Shown here: one piece after another, positions 42,443 to 51,927 of the stretch
Position numbering within the stretch: the first letter of the stretch is position 1
How the letters are laid out: the number at the start of each line of letters is the position of its first letter
Assembly (NCBI GenBank): GCA_020634155.1
Contig: JACKCI010000001.1
Coordinates: forward strand, 744,001 to 808,000
Origin: Anaerolineales bacterium
GTDB taxonomy: Bacteria; Chloroflexota; Anaerolineae; Aggregatilineales; J027
Direction of reading: 5' to 3'
DNA length: 64,000 nucleotides
Notes under the pieces: generated by a model
What the model saw: the letters and a program-made list of their open reading frames with translations, nothing else
The model's database searches: none
Told to the model about the DNA's origin: nothing
Made by a program: the position numbers and the translations under genes

Positions 42443-44428
42443 TTATTGACCGTAGCCCGTTTCCAGACGACCACTACGTAAATCAGCCGCCAGCATGTCA
42501 ATCTCAGCCTTCAGGTCATCCGGCACCGTTGCATCAAAGTCATGGAAAGATGCCAACCCAACCACGCCATAGGTATTGCCTGCTGCAATGCTGCCTTGCG
42601 CGATTTGCACAATCAGGCTGGCAACCCCAGCATCAATCAACTTCATGGCGCTGGAAATGAGGCACGGATGCGCTTCAGGTACCGTGAGCCATTGGTCGGT
42701 ATCAACCCCGATGCAATAGGGTGGATTGCCGTCAGAAGCAGCCGAAGCCACCTCAATCAAAGCACCGTTACCCGTCTTACCACCTGCTCCAAAGACCACA
42801 TCAGCCCCTTGGTCAAGCACTTGGCGAGCCGTCGCAGCGCCCCATTGCGGGTCAGTAAAGGCTACATCAAGGCCACCGGGATGATAGATAGCATTGGCGG
42901 TGATGTCCTCGTTGGCATAGAGCGCCCCATTCTTGAAGCCCTCACCAAAAGCCACCACGGGCGGCACTTGGTCGGTACCGAGAACGGCAGCAACTGTGTT
43001 GGTCTCAGTCAAGCGTCCAGCAAGGAAACCAGCAAGGAAGCCCGCTTGATCTTCATGGAAAACAAGGCCTGTCACATTATCAACCGCATCCCCTTGAAAC
43101 TGGTCAATCCCAACGAAGTACACATCTGGATAGGCAGCAGCAGCCTCAATTGTGGCGGAACCCAGAGCAAACCCAACGGTCACAATGATGTTGTAGCCAT
43201 TGTCGGTAAATTCAGCGATATTGTTGGCGTAGTCGGTCTGGTCTTGGGTCTCAATGTAATCGACCGTAGCTCCACACCGCTCGGTTGCCAACACCCCATT
43301 CCATGCACTCTCATTGAAGCTACCATCATCAATTTGACCAACATCGGTCACAAGACCAATGCTCAAATCGCTGAGGTCAAGGTTATAGCAGGTCAAAACC
43401 GATCCAAGGCGCAGGCCAGTCTCAGCGTGATGCACCAAATTGAGAACATCGGCGGGAATCTGCCCGTCAAAATCATGGAAATCAGCTAGACTCACATCAC
43501 CCAAGAAGTTACCGCCTTGAATGGTGCCATCCAAGTAGGCTTGAATAAGTTCTAGTACACCTTCCGTAATCAGTTTCTTGGCGCTGGAGACAAGGCAGGG
43601 GTGGGCATCGGGTACCGTCAGCCATTGGTCAGAATCGACCCCGATGCAGTAAATCGGCTGGTCGGAACGGGAGGCATTAAACGCCACTTCGACCAAGGCC
43701 CCATTTCCTGTACCACCTGCTGCTGCAAAGACCACATCGGCCCCGTTATCAAGCGCAACAGCGGCGGTAGTCGCACCCCAGTCAGGGTCAGAAAAGGCAT
43801 CGGTGGCAGTGCCGGGATGATAGGTGCTATCGACCGTGATTTCTTTGCCGAGGATGTCACCTGCCCACTGAACACCCGACTCATAGCCCTCTCTAAAGGC
43901 CACAACAGGCGGGACTTCGGCGGTGCCAAAAACACCACCCACATAGTCATTTTGGGTCAAACCCGCCGCTAAGACACCCGCGAGGAACCCTGCTTGGTCT
44001 TCGGGGAAGATAAGCCCTGTGAGGTTATCAATCGTTTCCGCTTGGAACTGGTCAACACCAATAAATTGAACATCGGGGTAGTCTTTGGCGACGATCACCG
44101 TCTCCGCCGCGACATTAAAACCAACCGTGACAATCACATTGTAGCCGTCTTCGGCGAGGGAGCGAATATCGGACTCATGGTCGGCAGGGTCAATGGAGTT
44201 TAAGACGGTGATTTCAGCGCCATACATCTCCTCGGCTGCGACCAACGCATTCCAAGCACTTTCATTAAACCCACCATCAAATTGCTCTGAACCCGATGGC
44301 ACCAGATGAGCAATTCGGAGGGGTTGGTCTTGGACTGCCGCATGGTGTGGTGTAGACGGGGTATCCGCCGCTGCCACAACGCTAAAACTTGAAACAACAA
44401 GAACAAGAATCAGAAACAATCGTCTCAT
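42443..44428 (-). CDS. Secreted protein with two tandem BMP/PnrA-like ligand-binding domains
   Basis: 661 residues: signal peptide MRRLFLILVLVVSSFSVVAA without a lipobox, then two complete BMP (Med/PnrA-like) periplasmic-binding domains, about 35-350 and 358-655. Paired motifs: DGGFNESAWNAL / DGSFNESAWNGV, YNVIVTVGFNVA / YNIIVTVGFALG, FIGVDQFQAETIDNLTGL / FVGIDQFQGDAVDNVTGL, CIGVDSDQWLTVP / CIGVDTDQWLTVP. Single BMP proteins bind nucleosides or related ligands for ABC import. No permease or ATPase is adjacent. The duplication is also visible in DNA. A strong GGGGGA ribosome site and its own terminator mark it as monocistronic or the end of the nusA-ribF transcript. Confidence 0.88.
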   Translation of the reverse strand: MRRLFLILVLVVSSFSVVAAADTPSTPHHAAVQDQPLRIAHLVPSGSEQFDGGFNESAWNALVAAEEMYGAEITVLNSIDPADHESDIRSLAEDGYNVIVTVGFNVAAETVIVAKDYPDVQFIGVDQFQAETIDNLTGLIFPEDQAGFLAGVLAAGLTQNDYVGGVFGTAEVPPVVAFREGYESGVQWAGDILGKEITVDSTYHPGTATDAFSDPDWGATTAAVALDNGADVVFAAAGGTGNGALVEVAFNASRSDQPIYCIGVDSDQWLTVPDAHPCLVSSAKKLITEGVLELIQAYLDGTIQGGNFLGDVSLADFHDFDGQIPADVLNLVHHAETGLRLGSVLTCYNLDLSDLSIGLVTDVGQIDDGSFNESAWNGVLATERCGATVDYIETQDQTDYANNIAEFTDNGYNIIVTVGFALGSATIEAAAAYPDVYFVGIDQFQGDAVDNVTGLVFHEDQAGFLAGFLAGRLTETNTVAAVLGTDQVPPVVAFGEGFKNGALYANEDITANAIYHPGGLDVAFTDPQWGAATARQVLDQGADVVFGAGGKTGNGALIEVASAASDGNPPYCIGVDTDQWLTVPEAHPCLISSAMKLIDAGVASLIVQIAQGSIAAGNTYGVVGLASFHDFDATVPDDLKAEIDMLAADLRSGRLETGYGQ

Positions 44429-44461
44429 TATGAATCCCCCTTCGCTAACAGTTGAGGGATT

Positions 44462-45382
44462 TTAGCTCAAAACGCGCCGTCCGTCTTCCACATCTTGGCG
44501 AATTTGGGAAATTAGTGTCTCAATGCCGCTAAATTTGACCTCACCCCGCAAGCGAGCCACAAAAGCCAATTCAACCTGTTGCCCATAAATGTCGCGTTCA
44601 AAGTCCAAAAGGTGGGCCTCAACCGTTACTCCCTGCCCTGCAAAGGTTGGTCGATTGCCGATATTGGTGACTGCCATAAAGGTCTCACCGCCCACAGTTG
44701 CCCAACACGCATAAACTCCATGCTGCGGGATAATTTGCTGCGGCCATATATCGAGATTAGCAGTTGGGAAGCCAATCTTGCGACCACGCTTCTCACCATG
44801 CACCACCTCACCACTGACCGAATAGGCCCGTCCTAGAAAGTTGTTGGCTTTAGGTAAATCACCTGTCTCAAGGGCCTGCCGAATAGTCGAACTGGCAATA
44901 ATCTCGTCATGCTCAGTGTGTAACAAGCTGATGGTTTCGACCGTGAATCCTCTGTGCTGCCCCTGCTCCCGTAGAAAGTCAATCGTCCCCTCACGCTTAT
45001 ACCCTAATGCAAAGTCAGGTGTCGCCCACAGCGTCGAGAGGTTGAGATACTCACACAGTTGGTCAGTAAATTGAGCCGCCCGCATCTGGCGCACCTGCTC
45101 ATTGAAGGGATGTGTCACCACCACATCAACGCCTAGCCCACCCAACAGCCGCGCCCGTTCATCGGGGGTTGTTAGATAGTAGCGGTCGGTGATGCCACGA
45201 ATGACCACATCGGGATGGGGGAAAAAACTTAAGACGACAGCGAGACGGTTGGTCGCACGGGCTTCATCCACAAGGCGATTAATAAGCAGTTGGTGTCCGC
45301 GATGCACACCATCAAACACACCTATAGTCACAATGCTGGGTCGTTCTAATTTCGCTTCAGAGAGTTCACGGATATGCAACAT
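44462..45382 (-). CDS. ribF: Bifunctional riboflavin kinase / FAD synthetase
   Basis: 306 residues; phosphorylates riboflavin to FMN and adenylates FMN to FAD. N-terminal nucleotidyltransferase motif VTIGVFDGVHRGHQLLI and a C-terminal riboflavin kinase domain with GRKIGFPTANLDIWP and HGVYACWA are present. It overlaps the truB stop by one base (TAATG). This places it at the end of the nusA operon, as in many bacteria. No FMN riboswitch is possible in that position. Confidence 0.95.
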   Translation of the reverse strand: MLHIRELSEAKLERPSIVTIGVFDGVHRGHQLLINRLVDEARATNRLAVVLSFFPHPDVVIRGITDRYYLTTPDERARLLGGLGVDVVVTHPFNEQVRQMRAAQFTDQLCEYLNLSTLWATPDFALGYKREGTIDFLREQGQHRGFTVETISLLHTEHDEIIASSTIRQALETGDLPKANNFLGRAYSVSGEVVHGEKRGRKIGFPTANLDIWPQQIIPQHGVYACWATVGGETFMAVTNIGNRPTFAGQGVTVEAHLLDFERDIYGQQVELAFVARLRGEVKFSGIETLISQIRQDVEDGRRVLS

Positions 45383-46245
45383 TAAACCAACACCTTCATC
45401 GGTTTCCAGAGCGAATCATAGGGTTCTAAAAGCGCAATCAACAGCCCGTCTGAGTCATAGGCTCGCACCACCGCCCCTTGGCAATCGAGTGCCAAGAAAC
45501 GGCCTTGTTGCACCATCTGGCTTTGTTCGACAGACAAGTTCACACGGGGTAAATCGGCAAGGGCCACCTCTGGTGAAAGCAAATAGCGCTCCCAATCACC
45601 CGCCGCCATTGCCTCCCGTAGTGTATCCAACGGCACTGCGTTTGCAAGGTCAAAGTTGCCACTCTGAGTCCGTCTTAAATTTGCCAGATGCGCCCCTACC
45701 CCAAGCCCCTGCCCAATATCATAGGCCAAGCTACGGATATAGGTACCTGCCGTGCATACCACCCGCACATGAGCATGGGGAAAGCTCCAGTTGAGCAACT
45801 CTAGAGTATAGATGGTAACAGGGCGAGCCGGACGGTCTACAGTCTGGCCTTGGCGGGCGAGGTCATAGAGTTTTTTGCCATCTTGTTTAATAGCGCTATA
45901 CATAGGGGGAATTTGCTGAATATCACCAACAAAACCCATCAGTGCCACCTCAAATTGTTGACGGCTGATGGGGCGTTCATCGGTGCGGGTAATGCTTCCC
46001 TCGACATCATAGGTATCCGTCTCAATACCGAGGTGAATATCGGCCTCATAGGTTTTGGTATGGGCCATCACGAACTCACTTAGGCGAGTGGCTTTATCCA
46101 CACATACAATGAGGATACCCGTAGCGAGAGGGTCGAGCGTGCCAGCATGACCCACCTTTTTGATGTGCGTCCCCCGTCGGATAACCGCCACAACATCATG
46201 GCTAGTCATGCCGACGGGTTTATCAATGTTCAAGAAACCTAACAT
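45382..46245 (-). CDS. truB: tRNA pseudouridine-55 synthase
   Basis: 287 residues. Makes pseudouridine 55 in the T loop of tRNA. Catalytic aspartate D38 in GHAGTLDPLATGIL, with GFLNIDKPVGMTSHDVV at the start, YSAIKQDGKKLYDLARQG and RVVCTAGTYIRSLAYDIG. A short C-terminal PUA-like tail is present. It overlaps both neighbours: TGATG with the DHH gene before it and TAATG with ribF after it. Confidence 0.96.
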   Translation of the reverse strand: MLGFLNIDKPVGMTSHDVVAVIRRGTHIKKVGHAGTLDPLATGILIVCVDKATRLSEFVMAHTKTYEADIHLGIETDTYDVEGSITRTDERPISRQQFEVALMGFVGDIQQIPPMYSAIKQDGKKLYDLARQGQTVDRPARPVTIYTLELLNWSFPHAHVRVVCTAGTYIRSLAYDIGQGLGVGAHLANLRRTQSGNFDLANAVPLDTLREAMAAGDWERYLLSPEVALADLPRVNLSVEQSQMVQQGRFLALDCQGAVVRAYDSDGLLIALLEPYDSLWKPMKVLV

Positions 46246-47249
46246 CAGTCGTAGAGGCGGCGGCCCCGTGCCGATTCTGCTTGTAAGAGAGGCAGCACCT
46301 TGGCGATAGTCTCGTCCATGGTTACCCCTTTGAGCGTGGCCCCACTGGCAAGTACATGTCCACCACCGCCTAGACTGAGGGCAATCTGGCTAACATCAAA
46401 GCCCGGTACCGCCCGTAAGCTGATTTCGACTTGGCTATTGCCCATCGGTTTCATTACGCAAGAGATGACCGCTTCTTCGACTTGAATAAGATAGCCTGAC
46501 AAGCCATCATACTCACCCGAACTCATCCCCACCCGTTGGTAGTCATCCTCATTGAGGGCAACCCAAATCACGCCATTGTCAATGTGTACCCGACTCAACA
46601 CTTCACCATAGAGACGAATCAGCGCCGCAGGCTGACGCGACAAGGTGCGTTGGACAATGCCTGCCAAATCTGCGCCATATTCCAGTAAGCGCTGGGCCTT
46701 GCCGAGCGTTGCAGGCTGGACATTGCTGGTACGGAAGCACAAGGTATCGGTGACAATTCCGGTTAACAGTGCTTGGGCAACGTGCTGCGAAGGCTGCCAA
46801 CCGAGTTGGTCAAGCCAATCCAGCACCCCTTCAGAAGCAGCCACCGTGCGGGCATCAACAAGATTCACATCCGCAAACATCAGATTCGTCTGATGATGGT
46901 CGAGTTGAAGAATAGGGCAGCCAATCTGACGCGCTGCCACCCCATTCTCGCCCAAACGTTCCCAATCACTGGCGTCCGTGGTAATCACCAAATCCGCCAC
47001 AAAGCCATCAGCCGATGGTTGAATCATCTCTGAACCCGGCACAAAACCGAAGCGTTCTGGCAGCCCACCATCAACCACAGGGCATACTTGTTTACCTTGT
47101 TCTTTCAGCGCCAAGGTCAGACCCATCAGCGACCCAATGGCATCCCCATCTGGAAAGACATGGGTGATAAGAATGATTTTCTGGGATTGGTTGACCAAGG
47201 CCGCGGCAGACTCCCACTCCAGCCGCACAAGCGCATCATTCGTCATCAT
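46245..47249 (-). CDS. nrnA: DHH-family oligoribonuclease/pAp phosphatase (NrnA type)
   Basis: 334 residues. NrnA enzymes degrade short RNA oligomers and 3'-phosphoadenosine 5'-phosphate. Motifs: HVFPDGDAIGS (family HxxPDGD), TTDASD, LDHHQTN, and the DHHA1 motif GGGGHVLASGA near the C-terminus. It sits between rbfA and truB, the common position in this operon. ATG codons at 47249 and 47246 both fit; the gene overlaps rbfA by about 14 bases. Confidence 0.9.
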   Translation of the reverse strand: MMTNDALVRLEWESAAALVNQSQKIILITHVFPDGDAIGSLMGLTLALKEQGKQVCPVVDGGLPERFGFVPGSEMIQPSADGFVADLVITTDASDWERLGENGVAARQIGCPILQLDHHQTNLMFADVNLVDARTVAASEGVLDWLDQLGWQPSQHVAQALLTGIVTDTLCFRTSNVQPATLGKAQRLLEYGADLAGIVQRTLSRQPAALIRLYGEVLSRVHIDNGVIWVALNEDDYQRVGMSSGEYDGLSGYLIQVEEAVISCVMKPMGNSQVEISLRAVPGFDVSQIALSLGGGGHVLASGATLKGVTMDETIAKVLPLLQAESARGRRLYD

Positions 47250-47601
47250 CTAGACCTTCTTCTTCATCGCGCAAGGACTCCAGTAATTCTTCAATATGAG
47301 CGCCGTAGGCCAGCGTCGAGTCCCAATGGAAATGCAACTCTGGCATTCGACGCAACCGCAGGCGTTGGGCAAGCTCACGCCGCAAGAAACCAGTGGCCTT
47401 GTCCAACCCCTGCATGACCTCACCACGCCGTTCCTCTTCGCCAAGAGCATTGACAAAGATATTGGCGTGTTCAATTTCACGGTCAAGCTGTACATCCGTC
47501 ACAGTAATGCCAGCCAGACGGGGGTCACGGGTTTCCATTAACAACAGTTCGCTAAGGTGGTTCAGAATCAGTTCAGCCACCCGCTCTGATTTGATGGTCA
47601 C
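47236..47601 (-). CDS. rbfA: Ribosome-binding factor A
   Basis: 121 residues, needed for late 16S rRNA/30S maturation. The KH-like fold shows SERVAELILNHLSELLL, DPRLAGITVTDVQLDRE and RRMPELHFHWDSTLAYGAHIEELL (in parts), followed by an acidic tail. It begins 16 bases after the infB stop and overlaps the DHH gene at its 3' end. Confidence 0.94.
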   Translation of the reverse strand: MTIKSERVAELILNHLSELLLMETRDPRLAGITVTDVQLDREIEHANIFVNALGEEERRGEVMQGLDKATGFLRRELAQRLRLRRMPELHFHWDSTLAYGAHIEELLESLRDEEEGLDDDE

Positions 47602-47617
47602 GGTTAGGGTTCCTTTC

Positions 47618-49417
47618 TTAAATCAGCACCCGCTCACGCACAACAAACTCAATGAGGTCGCCTTCATGGAAGTCATTGAAGCGGTCAATGGATATACCGC
47701 ATTCAAAACCAGAGCGGACTTCACGCACATCTTCCTCGAAGCGCTTGAGGCTGCTGACACTCAAATTCTCAGCAAGGGTCTTACCATTCCGTAAAATCCG
47801 CGCCTTGGCATTCCGCCGTGCAATACCATCGCGGATGTAGCTACCAGCTACCTGCCCCACCTTGGAAATCTTGAAAACCTTGCGAACCTCGGCAAGACCG
47901 ATAACCTTGTCCTCGTAAACCGGATCCAGCATACCCTTAAGGGCTTTCTGGACTTCCTCAATCATCTGGTAGATGACGCTATAGGTGCGGATTTCAACAC
48001 CAACCGAGGCTGCCGCCCGTTCCGCCATTGTGTCAGCTTCGGCATTGAAGCCAATCACAATCGCACCCGACGCGCTGGCAAGGTTGATGTCGTTCTCAGT
48101 GATATTGCCAACGTCCGCATGTAAGATGTGGACTTTGACTTCGTTGTTCGTCAATTCTTCCAACGAGTTAACCACAGGCTCCAATGAACCTTGCACATCG
48201 ACCTTGATAATGAGAAGGAGTTCTTTCGCATCAGCCTGCTGCATCCGACGGAAGAAGTCTTCGAGCGTCAATGCTTGCGGAGCCGAGGATTCGCCTGAAC
48301 TAGATTCTTGTTGGCGAGTTTCGACCAAGGCTCGTGCTTCCTTGACATCTTTCGTGACCTCAAAGCGGTCTCCAGCATGAGGCGGCGTATCCAGTCCCAT
48401 AATCGAGACCGGGAATGACGGCCCCGCCTCTTGGATTTGGCGGCCCCGCTCGTCAAACATCATTTTGATGCGACCAGAACTCAACCCTGCTACCACCACA
48501 TCACCACGCCGCAGGGTACCGTTTTGCACCAACAAAGTCGCAATTGCACCTCGTCCAGTCTCAGTACGGCCTTCCAACACAACCCCACCACCTTTGGTAT
48601 TCGGGTTGGCTACGATGTCAGCCTCTTCTGAGACCAGCAAAATGGCTTCCATGAGGTTATCCAACCCCATTTTGGTCTTGGCGGATACTGGCACAACAAG
48701 GGTGTTACCACCCCACTCATCCGGTGTAAGGTCAAGATCAGACAGTTGTTGTTTGACCACCTCTGGGTTGGCATTGGATTTGTCAACCTTATTCAAAGCC
48801 ACCACAATCGGCACACCAGCCGCTCGTGCATGGTTAATCGCTTCACGGGTAGTCGGCATAACACCGTCATCAGCAGCCACTACCAAAATCGCAATGTCTG
48901 CACCTTGTGCCCCGCGTGCCCGCATCGCAGTAAAAGCCTCATGGCCGGGGGTGTCTAAGAAGGTAATGGTTTGACCATTGTGGTCAACTTGGTAAGCCCC
49001 AATATGTTGGGTAATACCACCTGCTTCACCTTCCGCGACCTTGGTTTTACGAATGGCATCCAAGAGCGATGTCTTACCATGATCGACATGCCCCAGTATC
49101 GTCACCACTGGCGGACGGCGTTGGAGTTTAGTACGCTCCTCGGCCTCATAGAGTTCTTTACGCCACTTGGGACGTTGGGCCTCCAACTCAACACGACGCG
49201 CCTCTTCTTCCACCTCACGCAAGGGACGTGCGGTGAAACCCATTTCTTCAATGATGATAGCTGCTGTGTCATAATCAATCTGTTGATTGATTGAGGCCAT
49301 AATACCATTGGCAATGAGTTGTTTCATGACTTCAATCGGGCTGGCGTGCATTAATTCCGCCAACTCCCGCACGGTCATATAATCAGGCACATCTAGGATT
49401 TGCTTCTCTTTGGGCAT
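47618..49417 (-). CDS. infB: Translation initiation factor IF-2 (short form)
   Basis: 599 residues; the GTPase that places initiator tRNA on the 30S subunit. One N-terminal IF2_N domain (VPDYMTVRELAELMHASPIEVMKQL, in part) leads directly into the G domain: GHVDHGKT (109-116), DTPGHEAFTAMRARG, NKVD. Domains II-IV end in the usual VREVRSGFECGISI region. It lacks the long charged N-terminal extension of E. coli or Bacillus IF-2. AGGAGG is 6 bases before the ATG. A long hairpin lies in the 103 bases between ylxR and this gene. Confidence 0.97.
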   Translation of the reverse strand: MPKEKQILDVPDYMTVRELAELMHASPIEVMKQLIANGIMASINQQIDYDTAAIIIEEMGFTARPLREVEEEARRVELEAQRPKWRKELYEAEERTKLQRRPPVVTILGHVDHGKTSLLDAIRKTKVAEGEAGGITQHIGAYQVDHNGQTITFLDTPGHEAFTAMRARGAQGADIAILVVAADDGVMPTTREAINHARAAGVPIVVALNKVDKSNANPEVVKQQLSDLDLTPDEWGGNTLVVPVSAKTKMGLDNLMEAILLVSEEADIVANPNTKGGGVVLEGRTETGRGAIATLLVQNGTLRRGDVVVAGLSSGRIKMMFDERGRQIQEAGPSFPVSIMGLDTPPHAGDRFEVTKDVKEARALVETRQQESSSGESSAPQALTLEDFFRRMQQADAKELLLIIKVDVQGSLEPVVNSLEELTNNEVKVHILHADVGNITENDINLASASGAIVIGFNAEADTMAERAAASVGVEIRTYSVIYQMIEEVQKALKGMLDPVYEDKVIGLAEVRKVFKISKVGQVAGSYIRDGIARRNAKARILRNGKTLAENLSVSSLKRFEEDVREVRSGFECGISIDRFNDFHEGDLIEFVVRERVLI

Positions 49418-49445
49418 TCAGATTCCTCCTCATTAGTAAACACAA

Positions 49446-49490
49446 ACGTCGCAGGTAAGGCATAGCGGTGTCCTTAAAGGCCTGCGACGT
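49446..49490 (-). other. Strong RNA hairpin in the ylxR-infB spacer
   Basis: ACGTCGCAGG (49446-49455) pairs perfectly with CCTGCGACGT (49481-49490). An inner TAAGG/CCTTA extends the stem past a four-base bulge to an 11-base loop. There is no T run on either strand, so it is not a normal terminator. A processing or translation-control element is possible. Confidence 0.6.
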
Positions 49491-49520
49491 GTGTATGAAA
49501 CCGTAATTAAACGGGTCGGA

Positions 49521-49808
49521 TTATTGTTTAGGCATTGCGGCTCTAATCCGTTCCCGATCTTCAGCAGTCAAGGTTGTTCGCAATGCTTTGGCAAGTACAT
49601 CGGACTGAATTGCCCGTTCCCAACAAACAGGATTGTCGCACAAATAGGCACCCCGTCCGTTGGCTTTGCCCGTTGGGTCAAGCTGTACCCCCTGCTCGGT
49701 GGTACGTACTAACCGCGTCAGTGTCCGTTTCGCAGTAGTCTCATGACAGACTACACAAGTGCGTTGCGGTGTATGTTTGCGGCGACCAGACTGCTTCTGC
49801 TTACTCAT
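49521..49808 (-). CDS. ylxR: YlxR/RnpM family RNA-binding protein
   Basis: 95 residues. RTCVVCHETTAKRTLTRLVRT and GRGAYLCDNPVCWERA are the family's two signature blocks, with paired cysteines. In some bacteria the protein modulates RNase P. It is located between nusA and infB as usual. ATG at 49808 is preferred over the GTG at 49817 because GAGG lies ten bases before it. Confidence 0.9.
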   Translation of the reverse strand: MSKQKQSGRRKHTPQRTCVVCHETTAKRTLTRLVRTTEQGVQLDPTGKANGRGAYLCDNPVCWERAIQSDVLAKALRTTLTAEDRERIRAAMPKQ

Positions 49809-49846
49809 CGTCACCAAGCCTCAATTGAGTGGCTGAGACCTCCTGC

Positions 49847-51796
49847 TTAAATTTCATCATCAAAATCATAGAAGTCGTTACGGCGACGGTTACCCTTACG
49901 CCGACGCTTGGCAATCATCTCACCAAGGTCTTCATCATAAACCAATTCTACGCGCTGCTTCTTAGCTGGTTTCTTACCACGTTTGCCGCGCTTGTCCTCA
50001 TCATCATCTTCATCTTTAGCAGGAATGGATTCATCCCACTCTTCAAGGGTGGGTTGCCGCCGAGCGACATCAGCCTCATCTACCTGCAATTCCGCCTCCA
50101 TATCAAGTTCGGGGAATGCTGGCGGAACCTCGTCTACAGTTACTACCTGCTCAAGAGGTTCAAGAACTTCGGCAGATTCAGCACTATCACCGTCGATCAA
50201 CTCTTCTGGCTCAACGGCCACAGGCTCAACCTCAGCCACCATCTCCACTTCTTGAATATCAGATGTCTCATCTTCCTCCTCATTCAATATCTCAGGAAGA
50301 ACCAAGTCATCCAACGCATATTTGATGGCTTCTAAAGCATCAGGAGCAGCTTTATTCGCCGCCAAGGTTGCCGCTAAATATTCCTCGTCAGACAGCACGC
50401 GGATCATCAAATCCCCGACGTTATCAATACGGCCAAGGGCTTTGATAATATCCTCCGCCAACTCCAAACGCGCCAAAGGCATATGAAAAGCAGCGTCCGG
50501 AATCATCGGGCGAATAGCCTCAAGGCGTGCCATCCGCTCGGCCCGCATCTTGTCACTATGGTGAACCTTCGTGCTTTGGGTAAGGGTCACAAACTGGACA
50601 AGAGTGCTGTATTCTTCGGGCATGACTGGGCGACCACTGCGCTTCTTTTCGAGAATACGCCCAACTTCTTCAACCAATTCAGGATGCAGATACTTAACCT
50701 CACTGAGTGGGTCATATTCAAGGCCAGCGAAGTCTTCATAAGAAGTTTCGGTAATGCTCTTAATGTCAATCCGCCAGCCAGTTAGCTTCGCGGCCAGACG
50801 AGCATTTTGGCCTTCGCGCCCAATCGCCAATGAGAGCTGGTCTTCAGGCACGACCACAGTTGCCGTCCGCATTTGGTCAAGTTCATCATGCAAGAACACC
50901 CCACTCACCCGCGCTGGTGAAAGAGCCTTGGCAATGAATTTGGCAGGGTTGGCGTCCCATTCAATCACATCAATCTTCTCATCATTGAGTTCTTTGATGA
51001 TGTTTTGAATCCGCATCCCGCGAATACCGACACAAGCACCCACTGGGTCAATGGTTTCTTGTTCGGCATAAACCGCCACCTTGCTACGATAGCCTGCCTC
51101 ACGGGCAATGTTCTTAATTTCTACTTGCCCATTATAGATTTCGGGGACTTCATACTCTAAGAGGCGGCGGAGCATGTCTTTGTGGGAGCGAGAGACAATA
51201 ATCTGCGGGCCACGGGTGCTGCGGTTCACGTCTACAACATAAACCCGTACCTTATCATGGGGACGAAACCGCTCATTAGGCATCTGGTGTTGGCGCGGCA
51301 TTACGGCCTCCGCACGACCCAGAAGATTGAGTGTCACCCCTGCTGCTGAGGTACTTTGTACCGTACCCGTAATCAAGTCACCTTGGCGCTCAATAAATTC
51401 CTCATAGAGCGTTTCACGCTCGGCCTCACGGATGCGTTGCAAGATGACCTGCTTGGCCGTTTGAGCCGCAATACGCCCAAAATTGGAGCTGGTTGTCTCG
51501 ACTGGCATCATCACCATATCGCCCATTTGGCAATCGGGATAGAGCTTAATAGCTTGAGTTAGCGGGACTTCCGTGCGGTTATCTACCACATCATCAACCA
51601 CTTCTTTCTCAAGCAAGATTTGGGTCGCACCATTGGCGTCAATGGCGGCTTCGATGCGCTGTTGGCTGGAGCCAAGGCTCGCATCGCGGCGGTAAGCAGA
51701 CACTAAGGCCTGTTGAATTGCCTCAATGACTACCTCCCTCGGTAATGACCGAGCTTCTAGAATTTCATTAAACGCCAGCGCGAAGTCGCTCTTCAT
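49847..51796 (-). CDS. nusA: Transcription factor NusA with long charged C-terminal tail
   Basis: 649 residues. Controls RNA polymerase pausing, termination and antitermination. The N-terminal domain begins [19 protein letters not shown]; the S1 domain covers [20 protein letters not shown]; two KH domains include [17 protein letters not shown] and [20 protein letters not shown]. After a HhH-like region ([20 protein letters not shown]) comes a tail of more than 100 residues, first acidic then Lys/Arg-rich ([28 protein letters not shown]). The start has GGAG seven bases upstream. rimP, the usual upstream neighbour, is absent; a terminator for a different gene lies there instead. Confidence 0.95.
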   Translation of the reverse strand: MKSDFALAFNEILEARSLPREVVIEAIQQALVSAYRRDASLGSSQQRIEAAIDANGATQILLEKEVVDDVVDNRTEVPLTQAIKLYPDCQMGDMVMMPVETTSSNFGRIAAQTAKQVILQRIREAERETLYEEFIERQGDLITGTVQSTSAAGVTLNLLGRAEAVMPRQHQMPNERFRPHDKVRVYVVDVNRSTRGPQIIVSRSHKDMLRRLLEYEVPEIYNGQVEIKNIAREAGYRSKVAVYAEQETIDPVGACVGIRGMRIQNIIKELNDEKIDVIEWDANPAKFIAKALSPARVSGVFLHDELDQMRTATVVVPEDQLSLAIGREGQNARLAAKLTGWRIDIKSITETSYEDFAGLEYDPLSEVKYLHPELVEEVGRILEKKRSGRPVMPEEYSTLVQFVTLTQSTKVHHSDKMRAERMARLEAIRPMIPDAAFHMPLARLELAEDIIKALGRIDNVGDLMIRVLSDEEYLAATLAANKAAPDALEAIKYALDDLVLPEILNEEEDETSDIQEVEMVAEVEPVAVEPEELIDGDSAESAEVLEPLEQVVTVDEVPPAFPELDMEAELQVDEADVARRQPTLEEWDESIPAKDEDDDEDKRGKRGKKPAKKQRVELVYDEDLGEMIAKRRRKGNRRRNDFYDFDDEI

Positions 51797-51838
51797 CTTG
51801 AACTCCACCAGTGTCTCAAGTTTTTTGGTATATAGATA

Positions 51839-51865
51839 GAAAAAGTGGGGGACTCCCACTTTTTC
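51839..51865 (-). terminator. Symmetric terminator between the flavoprotein gene and nusA
   Basis: GAAAAAGTGGG (51839-51849) and CCCACTTTTTC (51855-51865) form a perfect 11-bp stem with a five-base loop, T-rich on either strand. It ends the minus-strand transcript of the gene at 51928-52887 and isolates the nusA operon. Confidence 0.85.
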
Positions 51866-51927
51866 ACGCGCAGTATAAGTGCAAAAGCTACCTCAAAGTA
51901 TAGCACGCCCCTAGGGTGGAATCAAGG

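Noticed and set aside
42542..43489. 315-codon open frame opposite the tandem BMP gene
   Set aside because: Antisense shadow of a strongly recognisable protein; codon pattern and translation are not protein-like.
45189..45794. 201-codon open frame opposite ribF/truB
   Set aside because: Spans two well-identified genes on the other strand and has no supporting signal.
49829..50335. 168-codon open frame opposite the nusA 3' end
   Set aside because: Arises from the repetitive acidic codons of the NusA tail read backwards.
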